This document shows positions 8,177-15,318 of a DNA stretch of 42,464 nt, piece after piece. Position 1 is the stretch's first letter, and each line of letters begins with the position of its first letter. The stretch spans positions 1 to 42,464 of the forward strand of contig JAJDZX010000078.1 in assembly GCA_022824395.1 (NCBI GenBank), read 5' to 3'. The DNA is from Alphaproteobacteria bacterium (GTDB taxonomy: Bacteria; Pseudomonadota; Alphaproteobacteria; TMED109). A model generated the notes under the pieces. That model was not told where the DNA came from, did no database searches, and saw only the letters and a program-made list of their open reading frames with translations. A program made the translations under genes and the position numbers.

Positions 8177-8416
8177 TCACAACAGGTTGTGCGTACCGTC
8201 GCAATACGGGGAATCGCCCGTCGACTTGCACCCGCACAGGAACACCGTCTCCGTTTTCTCCGCCTTCCAGACGATCGGTGAGAATTCGGTATCCCGGTGC
8301 GAGCCGTCGCACCAGGGCTGGTTGGCGCTTCGGCCGCAAGCGCACCAGGCATAGTTTTTTCCAGCCTCTAGTTCGACACCGTAGGGCTCCGACTGGGCAA
8401 CGATTGGGGAACTCAT
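8177..8416 (-). CDS. CDGSH-type iron-sulfur protein with two cluster motifs
   Basis: A 79-residue protein with two complete CDGSH [2Fe-2S] sites. The first has ligands Cys25, Cys27, Cys36 and His40 (WCACGRS...WCDGSH). The second has Cys61, Cys63, Cys72 and His76 (LCGCKS...YCDGTH). This is the soluble bacterial tandem-motif form related to mitoNEET and Miner2, which carries redox-active, labile clusters with 3-Cys-1-His coordination. ATG 8416 has a strong GAGGAGG site. It is first in an operon with two FAH/MhpD-fold proteins, so it may serve a redox step for them, although no known partner reaction is established. Confidence 0.93.
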   Translation of the reverse strand: MSSPIVAQSEPYGVELEAGKNYAWCACGRSANQPWCDGSHRDTEFSPIVWKAEKTETVFLCGCKSTGDSPYCDGTHNLL

Positions 8417-8713
8417 TCGCGATCCTCCTCGCGGCGGCAGTGTACCCGGCCAACCACGGTCCGCAACGATGGCACTACACCGTTGGGCATGAACCGGCAC
8501 CACTGAAGTAACGGTTCCTGTGTCCATTCCCGCATCGTCGGTGCGGACTCCGCATGTGCAACCAATGAATCCCGTGCATAGGCCATCCGGTCATCGGACG
8601 AACCGGAACATTGATCGTCATCTTGCCTGACAGGTCCGGCCGCAATGGTCCAGGGAGCCGGCGTGCCGCCGCGCCCAAAGCCCAGCGTGCACGCACCCCT
8701 CTTGGGGATAGAC

Positions 8714-9052
8714 ATGTGCGGTAGCCTGCGGGACATGGCTCGTTGCGCTGGCAACGGGATCACGTCCCGGGCCCGAAGCTGCATCGGCGTTGCGCTCGCC
8801 GTCGGCCTCCTGGCGGCACCGGTTGCCGCCAGCCGCCATGCGGTGGAGTTCGGTCACGACGAGCATTCGCACGATGACCAAGGTCCATGCGAGTTCCCGC
8901 TCGTTTCTGCAGAGTTCTCTCTTTTTCTCCCTCTTGCTCTGCAGGATCGCGTACCCAGCGTTCTTGAGCCGTCAGCCATACCCGATTCGCTTTCGGTCGC
9001 GATCCGCCCGCCGAGAGCGAATCGCATTCGGGCCCCTCCGCCGTCTGCGTGA
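8714..9052 (+). CDS. Small exported His-containing protein at the head of the metal-uptake cluster
   Basis: A 112-residue product with a signal peptide (SCIGVALAVGLLAAPVAAS) and a mature segment with a His/Asp cluster, FGHDEHSHDDQGPCEF, followed by a hydrophobic stretch (FSLFLPLAL) and a basic, Pro-rich tail. The layout recalls small DUF2946-like metal-associated proteins, but I cannot assign it firmly. The start is ATG 8714, or ATG 8735 in the same frame. It points in the same direction as the barrel and zinc-binding protein genes that follow, and a periplasmic metal-buffering role is inferred only from its histidines and position. The 297 bases between it and the CDGSH gene hold no other feature I can support. 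Confidence 0.5.
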   Translation: MCGSLRDMARCAGNGITSRARSCIGVALAVGLLAAPVAASRHAVEFGHDEHSHDDQGPCEFPLVSAEFSLFLPLALQDRVPSVLEPSAIPDSLSVAIRPPRANRIRAPPPSA

Positions 9053-9197
9053 CCCGATATCTACAGACCCGTCACCGGTGCTCGCACCGGCGGGAAGAAC
9101 GACCCGTGCGCCGCCGGCGAGGTTGATGTTGCGCACGGGTCGCACAGGCCGCCTCCGGGCGTTCGTGACCGGAAGGCGATTGCCCGATTGCCCCAAT

Positions 9198-9222
9198 AAA
9201 TGAGTTGTTATATTGTTTCGTT
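9198..9222 (+). promoter_or_regulatory. Candidate Zur-type operator/promoter before the barrel gene
   Basis: In the 273-base gap before the barrel gene there is an AT-rich island, AAATGAGTTGTTATATTG, in DNA that is otherwise GC-rich. GTTATATT resembles one half of the GTTATA-TATAAC-type Zur operators of alphaproteobacteria, but the right half is poor. TATATT could also be a -10 element. The assignment rests mainly on the zinc-uptake context. Confidence 0.3.
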
Positions 9223-9325
9223 TGGTCCGGGACTCTGCCCGGAGCCATTCGGTCGGCATTTCTGTCGTGCCGGGTGGGGCAGCGAATTGCCGGCTCTCGG
9301 TTCGGACAGGAAAAGGGATTTCTAC

Positions 9326-10960
9326 ATGCGCACCATCTTCCAGGCTCTGTGGGCAACGGGATTTTCGTTCATCGTGGCATGCGTCGCGCTACAGGCGCAC
9401 GCACAGGATGCGGCCCCGACGGCAGAGGAGCTCGCCGCCGAGATCCAGGCCATCAAGCAGGAATACGAGGCCCGCATCCAGGCCCTGGAAGGGCAGCTTG
9501 AGGCCATGTCGACCGCCCCCGCCCAGCCCGCACAGCCGATGGCCTCCCCGATGGGGCGCAAGACAGCCACCACGGACAATGTCTTCAACCCCGCGATCGG
9601 CCTGGTCCTGGATGCCCGCTACTCCACCCATTCCGCCGACCATGACTTCAACCCTGCCGGGTTCCAGGTGGGCCACGGGTCCGAACGCCCGCTCGAAGGT
9701 CTCGCGCTGGGCCACCCCGAATTGGCGCTGAGCGGGAATGTGGACGACAAGTTCTTTGGCGCCGCGACGATCGCGATGGACGCCCACCCGGGCGAGTCGG
9801 TCGAACTGGCGTTGGAGGAGCTCTACGTCCAGACGCTGCCGGGCGCCGGCCTGCCGGACGGCGCACGGATCAAGGCCGGGCGGGCGCTCTGGACCTTCGG
9901 GTACCTGAACGAGATCCATTTGCACGCCGACGATTTCTCCGACCGTCCACTCCCCTACCGCGCGTTCCTTCACGAGGCGTTCAACGACGACGGCCTCGAG
10001 CTCTCCTACGTCCTGCCGACGGACATCTACGCCGAGGTCGGAGGCGGGTTGTTCCGTGGCGGAGACTTCCCCTTTGCAAACTCTGAGAGCGGCACCAGTA
10101 CCTTGTCTGCCTATGGGCGGATCGGCGGTGACTTCGGCCGCAACGGTGCCTGGCGCATTGGCGCGTACATGTTGGCAGGCGAAGCCCACCACCGCAGCGG
10201 CGGCGCCCACGACCACGGGCATGGTGGGGAGGAAGAGGAACACGCACACGAGGAAGGGGAAGACGCGCACGACCACGACGAAGAGATGCATCACGATGAA
10301 GACGAAGAAATGCATCACGACCACGACGAGGAGATGCATCACGACGAAGACGAAGAGATGCATCACGACGACGAACATCTCCACGCCGAAGAAGAAGGTC
10401 CCTTCGAGTGGGCAAACATCGACGCGTTCGTCGACGGTGAATTCTCAGGCGACGTGACCATGTATGCCGTCGACGCCCGTTTGACCTGGGCCCCCACGGG
10501 CAATCCCCGCGAACAGGAGATGATCCTTCAGGGAGAGGTGTTCTGGCGGGTAGAGGACGGCATGTACAGCCTGCCGGGTGAGTACGACACCCCGTCTTTC
10601 AGCGATTCGACCTCCATGGGGTTCTACGTGCAGGGCATCTACAAACTCAATCGCAACTTCAGGGTTGGTGCCCGCTACGCGCGGCTGAGCCCGCCGGACA
10701 TTCCTGCGTGCGTGCTGCACGAGGACCATTGCGAACACGACCTTGCCACTCCTAACCTCGACGACTCCGTTGCCTACGCGGTCATGGCGGACTGGACCAA
10801 CAGCGAGTTCAGTCGCATCCGGCTGCAGTACAACCGCGAGGAAGTCCATAAATTCGTCCACGGCCCCGATCCCGACGCCGTATTGTTCGTCGAGCAGGAT
10901 GACCAGATCCTGGTGCAGTACATCATGAGTCTCGGCGCCCACGCGGCCCACACGTTCTGA
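9326..10960 (+). CDS. Outer-membrane beta-barrel protein with a His/Asp/Glu-rich repeat, probable metal (zinc) channel
   Basis: A 544-residue protein with a signal peptide (MRTIFQALWAT...LQAHA). A predicted coiled coil follows (AEELAAEIQAIKQEYEARIQALEGQLEAM), then a beta-rich region with porin-like strands such as DARLTWAP, GFYVQGIYKLNRNFRVGARYARL and the terminal VQYIMSLGAHAAHTF, which ends in an aromatic residue as outer-membrane barrels do. Residues about 296-353 form an acidic His-rich segment built on the unit DEEMHHDED, likely an extracellular loop that captures divalent metal. I infer TonB-independent zinc entry from the gene order: the ZnuA-like gene starts 11 bases after the stop. 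ATG 9326 is chosen for the signal peptide. A decayed second copy lies at about 11979-12612. Confidence 0.8.
   Translation: MRTIFQALWATGFSFIVACVALQAHAQDAAPTAEELAAEIQAIKQEYEARIQALEGQLEAMSTAPAQPAQPMASPMGRKTATTDNVFNPAIGLVLDARYSTHSADHDFNPAGFQVGHGSERPLEGLALGHPELALSGNVDDKFFGAATIAMDAHPGESVELALEELYVQTLPGAGLPDGARIKAGRALWTFGYLNEIHLHADDFSDRPLPYRAFLHEAFNDDGLELSYVLPTDIYAEVGGGLFRGGDFPFANSESGTSTLSAYGRIGGDFGRNGAWRIGAYMLAGEAHHRSGGAHDHGHGGEEEEHAHEEGEDAHDHDEEMHHDEDEEMHHDHDEEMHHDEDEEMHHDDEHLHAEEEGPFEWANIDAFVDGEFSGDVTMYAVDARLTWAPTGNPREQEMILQGEVFWRVEDGMYSLPGEYDTPSFSDSTSMGFYVQGIYKLNRNFRVGARYARLSPPDIPACVLHEDHCEHDLATPNLDDSVAYAVMADWTNSEFSRIRLQYNREEVHKFVHGPDPDAVLFVEQDDQILVQYIMSLGAHAAHTF
10200..10392 (+). repeat. His/Asp/Glu codon repeat inside the barrel gene
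   Basis: An imperfect in-frame tandem repeat. The best-ordered stretch, 10279-10376, holds four copies of GAxGAxATGCATCACGA-type units of 24-27 bases encoding DEEMHHD/DEDEEMHHD. The flanking part encodes HDHGHGGEEEEHAHEEGEDAHDHD-like sequence. Copies differ by synonymous changes and an extra codon pair, so the length probably varies between strains by slippage. It encodes the proposed metal-capturing loop. Confidence 0.85.
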
Positions 10961-10971
10961 CGGAGGGCGCC

Positions 10972-11931
10972 ATGCATCGTTTCCTGACACGCGCCCTGAT
11001 TGCGGGCTGCCTAACGGCAGCGGCGGCCCTGTCCGCGCTCCCGGCCTCGGCGGAGGTGCGGGTATTCGCCTGCGAACCCGAGTGGGCCTCCCTCGCCCAG
11101 GAAGTGGGCGGCGGTGACGTCACCGTGTACTCGGCGACGCACGGCGGGCAGGACCCCCATCACATCCGCGCCCGGCCAAGCCTGATCGCCCAGATCCGCC
11201 GCGCGGATCTCCTGTTCTGCTCCGGGGCCGAGCTTGAGATCGGCTGGCTCCCGGTCCTCATGCAGCGGGGGGCGCGAATCGGCATCCAACCGGGACAGCC
11301 GGGACACCTGATGGCGGCCGAACACGTGGATGTCCTGGAACGTCCCGCGGTCATCGACCGCAGCCTGGGCGACGTCCACGCAAGCGGCAATCCGCACGTC
11401 CACGTTGACCCGCGCAACATCAGGGTGCTTGCCAGTGAGCTCGCCGCACGCCTGGGTGCGATCGATCCGGATCGTGCCGATGCCTACCAGACCCGGCTGG
11501 CAGACTTCCATGCCCGCTGGGACAACGCAACAGCGGAATGGGACGCCCGTGCGGAAGCGCTCCGTGGCACCCCGCTGATCGTTCAGCATGCCTACTGGGC
11601 CTATCTCTTCGACTGGTTGGGCCTGGAAAGGGTCGCCTCCATGGAACGCGTGGCCGGCATTCCGCCGTCCGCCCCGTTCCTTCAGGAAGTGCTCGCACAT
11701 TCCCGTTCGACGGACGTCAAGGCCATCATTCGCGCCAACTACGAGCCCACCGATGCCGCGGAATGGCTTTCGGAGAGAAGTGGCCTCCCGATCGTGGAAC
11801 TGCCCTCCACGGTGGGATCCTACCCTGAAGTCAGCGACCTCTTCTCCTTCTTCTCCGAGATCCTGACCCGGCTGGAGGCCATCCCAGATCAGTCCGCGTC
11901 CGTTCCGGGCTTTCGGCAACCAACCGGATAG
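10972..11931 (+). CDS. Metal (zinc) ABC transporter substrate-binding protein, ZnuA-like, copy 1
   Basis: A 319-residue periplasmic cluster A-I binding protein with a signal peptide (ALIAGCLTAAAALSALPASA). Expected metal-ligand positions are visible: His63 in GGQDPHHIRARPS, His142 in GNPHVHVDPRN and His206 in IVQHAYWAYL. The usual C-terminal Asp of ZnuA/TroA (in a LDPLG-like motif) is not obvious; the aligned place reads VELPSTVG. The charged His-rich loop of classical ZnuA is absent here but is present in the neighbouring barrel. It would bind zinc or a similar ion and pass it to the permease at 13542. It follows the barrel gene by 11 bases, and a second copy with similar sequence lies downstream. 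Confidence 0.88.
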   Translation: MHRFLTRALIAGCLTAAAALSALPASAEVRVFACEPEWASLAQEVGGGDVTVYSATHGGQDPHHIRARPSLIAQIRRADLLFCSGAELEIGWLPVLMQRGARIGIQPGQPGHLMAAEHVDVLERPAVIDRSLGDVHASGNPHVHVDPRNIRVLASELAARLGAIDPDRADAYQTRLADFHARWDNATAEWDARAEALRGTPLIVQHAYWAYLFDWLGLERVASMERVAGIPPSAPFLQEVLAHSRSTDVKAIIRANYEPTDAAEWLSERSGLPIVELPSTVGSYPEVSDLFSFFSEILTRLEAIPDQSASVPGFRQPTG

Positions 11932-11978
11932 CGTCACCGGACTCGAGTTCGCGGCGGCGCTTCCGGGAACGGCGTTGG

Positions 11979-12612
11979 CGCAACCTCGGCTACGCCTGCC
12001 GCGAGGGTGAGTTCGACCGCAACCGGCCGGTTCGAATCCGTGTGTACGCGTGGAGCGGATCACTGCAATCGACAGGAGTGGCGACGACCATGGGATGACC
12101 ATGCCGATCGTGACGAGCATGAGCATCTTGAGCCGTTCACGGGGGGCCTGTTCACCGGAGAGACGTCCCTCTACGGTTTCGACGTCCACTGCGCGTTTGT
12201 GGCCACAGGCAATCCCCGCGAACAGGAAGTCACCCTGCAGAGCGAAAGTTCCTGACAAATCGGAGCCGGATTCAACGCCGTCGAAGGAGACGAAGCGGAA
12301 TTCAACGAAGTCGACGGCACAGGTGCCGGCTGATAGGTTGCAGCAGACCTGCACGCTCGACCGCGCACGGCGATCAGTGCCTGTTGCGGACGCCTCAGAC
12401 CGGTCAGGGTGGCCATCGACGTCATGAACGACGAGTACCAGGTCGAACACTATCCCTCCACCATCGCGCTGCAGGGCGACCGGACGAACAGCCGCTTCGG
12501 ATGGATGCGGCCGCCGCCCAACCGCGAATCCCCGACGCGCGTCGGGACCGCCAAACGAGTGGGCCTGCAGTTCATCATGGGTTCGGGTGCGTATGCAACG
12601 CATGCGCACTGA
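11979..12612 (+). pseudogene. Decayed second copy of the His-rich barrel gene
   Basis: Three pieces in different frames match the barrel protein in order. At 11979-12096, GEFDRNRPVRIRVYAWSG parallels GDFGRNGAWRIGAYMLAG of the intact protein. In the frame ending at 12255, TSLYGFDVHCAFVATGNPREQEVTLQ parallels VTMYAVDARLTWAPTGNPREQEMILQ. At 12409-12612, the tail LQFIMGSGAYATHAH parallels VQYIMSLGAHAAHTF. The N-terminal half and most of the His-rich loop are gone and frameshifts separate the pieces. Because a second ZnuA-like gene follows directly, the arrangement is a tandem duplication of barrel plus binding protein in which the second barrel has been lost. Confidence 0.85.
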
Positions 12613-12625
12613 TCGGGACCGGGCG

Positions 12626-13555
12626 ATGTTGCCGAGACGACTTGCCCGAGCGATCTGGATCGTCCCGCTGGCTGTGCCGGGGATGGTCGATCCCTCCCCG
12701 GCCTCTGCCGAAGTACGGATTTTCGCCTGCGAACCCGAATGGGCGGCGGTGTCAACGGAGGTCGGGGGCGAGGCGGTTAGCGTCTACGCGGCAACGCATG
12801 GCCGTCAAGACCCGCACTACATCCGGTTGCGCCCGAGTCTCATCGACCAGATGCGCCGGGCGGATGTTCTGTTCTGCTCCGGGGCAGGCCTGGAAGGGGC
12901 ATGGCTCCCGGTAATCCTGCAGCGTGGGGCGCCTCAGTCCCTCCAGCATGGTCAGCCAGGTCACCTGATTGCCAGCGAGCACGTACGATTGCTGAATCCG
13001 CCAAGCCGCGTCGACCGCAGCCCTGGGCACGTGCACGCGGAGGGCAATCCGCACGTCCAGCTCCTGCCGGAGAACATCGACTTCATGGCCACGGAGTTGG
13101 CCCGCCGGCTCGTGGCGATTGATCCAGATAACACCGAGACATATCGCCGGCAGCTGTCGGCATTCCAGGAGCGTTGGCGGGCGGCGACGGCAGGATGGCT
13201 GGAACGATCGTCCCGCCTGGCCGGCATGTCCGTTGTCGCGTACCACGAAGCGTGGGCCTATCTGTACGAGTGGACCGGCATCAAGCAGGCCGCAACAATT
13301 GAACGCCTCCCTGGCGTCCCGCCGACCATTGGCCATCTCCAAAAGGTCCTGGAACTCGCCCGGAGTGCCGGAGCCCATGCGATCCTTCGCGCTCCGTATG
13401 AGCCGACCGAGGGGATGGAGTGGGTTTCCGACCGGGCTGGAATCCCGATTGTCGAGCTGCCCTTCACCGTCGGCGGTCTGGAGGGCGTCGACAACCTGTT
13501 TGACCTTTTTGACGTCACGCTCGCACGGCTGGAAGAAGTACATGATCAATACTGA
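12626..13555 (+). CDS. Metal (zinc) ABC transporter substrate-binding protein, ZnuA-like, copy 2
   Basis: A 309-residue paralogue of the gene at 10972, aligned along its whole length: FACEPEWAAVSTEVGGEAV, THGRQDPHYIRLRPSL, ADVLFCSGAGLEGAWLPVILQRGA and GNPHVQLLPEN. The signal peptide runs through VPLAVPGMVDPSPASA. The three histidine positions are kept (DPH, NPH, YHEAW), but HVH of copy 1 has become HVQ and QHAYW has become YHEAW, so metal preference could differ. I choose ATG 12626 because it gives the shortest signal peptide with a basic start; ATG 12587 is possible but overlaps the decayed barrel tail. The gene overlaps the permease start by 14 bases, a sign of tight coupling. Confidence 0.87.
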   Translation: MLPRRLARAIWIVPLAVPGMVDPSPASAEVRIFACEPEWAAVSTEVGGEAVSVYAATHGRQDPHYIRLRPSLIDQMRRADVLFCSGAGLEGAWLPVILQRGAPQSLQHGQPGHLIASEHVRLLNPPSRVDRSPGHVHAEGNPHVQLLPENIDFMATELARRLVAIDPDNTETYRRQLSAFQERWRAATAGWLERSSRLAGMSVVAYHEAWAYLYEWTGIKQAATIERLPGVPPTIGHLQKVLELARSAGAHAILRAPYEPTEGMEWVSDRAGIPIVELPFTVGGLEGVDNLFDLFDVTLARLEEVHDQY

Positions 13556-14330
13556 ACTCATTGAGATCGTCCTGCCGGCGTTCGTGACCGGCCTCTTGTG
13601 TACAGCGCTGCACGTGCCGCTTGGGATCGAGGTCCTGAAGCGGGGAATCGTCTTTATCGACTTAGCCACGGCACAGGTGGCCGGCGTCGCGATCGTCGCG
13701 CTGAACGTCTGGGTGATGGAGCCGTCGTGGGCCGGAGTCCAGGTCGCGGCATTCGGAGCGGCGGCGGCGTTTGCGTTCCTGTTCCGGTGGGTGGAGAAGA
13801 TCATGCCCGCCGAGCAGGAGGCGGTCATCGGCAGCTGCTTCATCGTTGCGGCGTCGGTGACACTGCTGCTGCTCGCCAACAACCCGCATGGAGGGGAAGA
13901 GCTTGAGCACGTGCTCTCAGGCCAGATCCTGTTCACGTCATGGTCGGATATCGCCGCATTCCTGCCGGTATATCTGCTCGTCGCGGGACTGTGGCTCGGG
14001 TACCCGAATCTCCGGTCCGGACAAGGGTTCTTCCTGCTGTTTGCACTTGCGATCACCGCATCCGTGCAGTTGCTGGGCGTGTACGTCGTCTTCGCGAGCC
14101 TGATTCTGCCGGCGCTTTCCGGGCGACGGGCGGATGGTTCGTACAATCTGTCGCGCGCCCTGTTGAGCGGCGGCGCGGCGGTCATCGCAGGAATCCTGGT
14201 ATCAACCGTCGCCGATCTTCCTGCCGGGCCGTTCCTCGTACTCTGTTTTGCCGTCTCCGCCATCGTGGTCCGCGTGATTTCCTACTGGACATCCCGCCCG
14301 ACGTCCCGGTCCGACCTCCGCCAGGCCTGA
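13542..14330 (+). CDS. Metal ABC transporter permease, ZnuB-like
   Basis: A 262-residue integral membrane protein of the ABC-3 family (ZnuB/MntB type) with about seven or eight hydrophobic segments. Examples are IVLPAFVTGLLCTALHVPLG, VTLLLLANNP, FLPVYLLVAGLWLGY, LLFALAITASVQLLGVYVVFASLILPA and FLVLCFAVSAIVVRVI. The family's RMAFLGDALAH-like coupling region reads KRGIVFIDLATAQVAGVA here, so it is a divergent member. It would carry zinc or a similar metal delivered by the two binding proteins across the inner membrane. ATG 13542 lies inside the preceding gene. No ATP-binding (ZnuC) gene is present upstream or downstream; the next gene begins the SOS cassette. Confidence 0.87.
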   Translation: MINTELIEIVLPAFVTGLLCTALHVPLGIEVLKRGIVFIDLATAQVAGVAIVALNVWVMEPSWAGVQVAAFGAAAAFAFLFRWVEKIMPAEQEAVIGSCFIVAASVTLLLLANNPHGGEELEHVLSGQILFTSWSDIAAFLPVYLLVAGLWLGYPNLRSGQGFFLLFALAITASVQLLGVYVVFASLILPALSGRRADGSYNLSRALLSGGAAVIAGILVSTVADLPAGPFLVLCFAVSAIVVRVISYWTSRPTSRSDLRQA

Positions 14331-14445
14331 CCGGGAGCAATCTGAAAGGCTAACCGGCCGTAACCGGACGTAAGCGATTCCCGAGCCTCGGCTCCGATGG
14401 AATCCGGCGGCGGGAACACGAATGGCGGTACCCGGGGTCCGGTTC

Positions 14446-14473
14446 TTGACACATCATTAATAGAACATATAAA
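14446..14473 (+). promoter_or_regulatory. Sigma-70 promoter of imuA-imuB-dnaE2
   Basis: TTGACA at 14446-14451 and TATAAA at 14468-14473 are separated by 16 bases, close to consensus. The -10 box lies inside the LexA site, and the GTG of imuA is 42 bases downstream. Confidence 0.8.
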
Positions 14474-14477
14474 GAAC
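14463..14477 (+). promoter_or_regulatory. LexA (SOS) box GAAC-N7-GAAC
   Basis: GAACATATAAAGAAC is an exact match to the direct-repeat LexA operator of alphaproteobacteria (GTTC-N7-GTTC, read from the other strand). It covers the -10 element, so LexA binding would block polymerase until DNA damage triggers LexA self-cleavage. Confidence 0.92.
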
Positions 14478-14514
14478 ATTCAGATTTAAGATGCACGGAC
14501 CAGGTGGGTAGGTC

Positions 14515-15318
14515 GTGGACAAGAACTCCCGTCTCGTCGCACTGGCAGCCTTGCGCCAGCGAATCTCGGCACTGGAACGGCCGCCCCAGACGCACGTACC
14601 TGCCGAACCGGATGCCGCATGGCTGCCGGGGATCAAGGCGCTGGATGGCGCCCTCCCCCCTCACGGGCTGACCCTGGGCGCCCTGCACGAAGCAGCCGGC
14701 GCCGCCGGCACGGACGGACCGTCAGCCGCGGCCTTCCTCGCCGCCCTTCTGCAGCGACTGTCCCGCCGCGACGGACGCGAGACCATTCTGGTCTGCGAGA
14801 GCGGCGCAGGCCGGTCCGGCCGTCTGTACGGCTGGGGATGGCGTGACCTCGGCGGTAATCCAGCCGCGCTGCTGATGGTCCGGGCCCGGCATGACAAGGA
14901 GGTCCTATGGGTCCTGGAAGAAGGGCTGCGCTCCGGCGCCTTGGCGGCGGCGTTCGCGGCCATCAGGAGCACCGGTTTCACCATGACCCGGCGGCTGTCG
15001 CTGGCCGCCCAGGAAAGCATGACGCCCGCCTTGCTGCTGCGCGACGATGGACTCGCTCCAACCAGCGCAGCGGCCACGCGATGGCTGGTCAGGACTCTCC
15101 CCTCCGGCCGCGACTCGCTCGACATCCGCGCTCCCGGAGCACCCCGGTGGCGCCTCGGACTCGTCCGTTGCCGGGGCGGGCGGCCAGCCCGGGGCGACGT
15201 GGAATGGCACCATGAGACGGGTGCTTTCCGTGTGGTTGCCGCGCTGGGCCATCGACCGGCGGCAGCAGCCGCTGATCAGCAGCGCACGCTCCGCTCCGCA
15301 CTCCTTCGAGCCGGTTAA
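14515..15318 (+). CDS. imuA: ImuA, SOS mutasome accessory protein
   Basis: A 267-residue RecA/SulA-like protein of the ImuA family, which together with ImuB and DnaE2 carries out error-prone translesion synthesis and damage-induced mutagenesis. Recognisable parts are the N-terminal helix LAALRQRISALE, WLPGIKALDGALPPHGLTLGALHEAAG, ETILVCESG and the C-terminal TRWLVRTLPS...PRWRLGLVRCRGGRP. It starts with GTG at 14515 behind a LexA-controlled promoter. Its 3' end overlaps imuB by 107 bases in another frame. A Walker A motif is not evident, as is usual for ImuA. Confidence 0.92.
   Translation: MDKNSRLVALAALRQRISALERPPQTHVPAEPDAAWLPGIKALDGALPPHGLTLGALHEAAGAAGTDGPSAAAFLAALLQRLSRRDGRETILVCESGAGRSGRLYGWGWRDLGGNPAALLMVRARHDKEVLWVLEEGLRSGALAAAFAAIRSTGFTMTRRLSLAAQESMTPALLLRDDGLAPTSAAATRWLVRTLPSGRDSLDIRAPGAPRWRLGLVRCRGGRPARGDVEWHHETGAFRVVAALGHRPAAAAADQQRTLRSALLRAG

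Noticed and set aside
6921..8354. 477-codon plus-strand frame opposite the hydratase operon
   Set aside because: It covers three recognisable genes in antisense and has no homology, ribosome site or motif.
11011..12609. 532-codon open frame on the minus strand across the ZnuA-like gene and the decayed barrel
   Set aside because: It is the antisense of a recognisable binding protein gene; the product has no family resemblance and is Arg/Gly/Pro-biased as high-GC shadow frames are.
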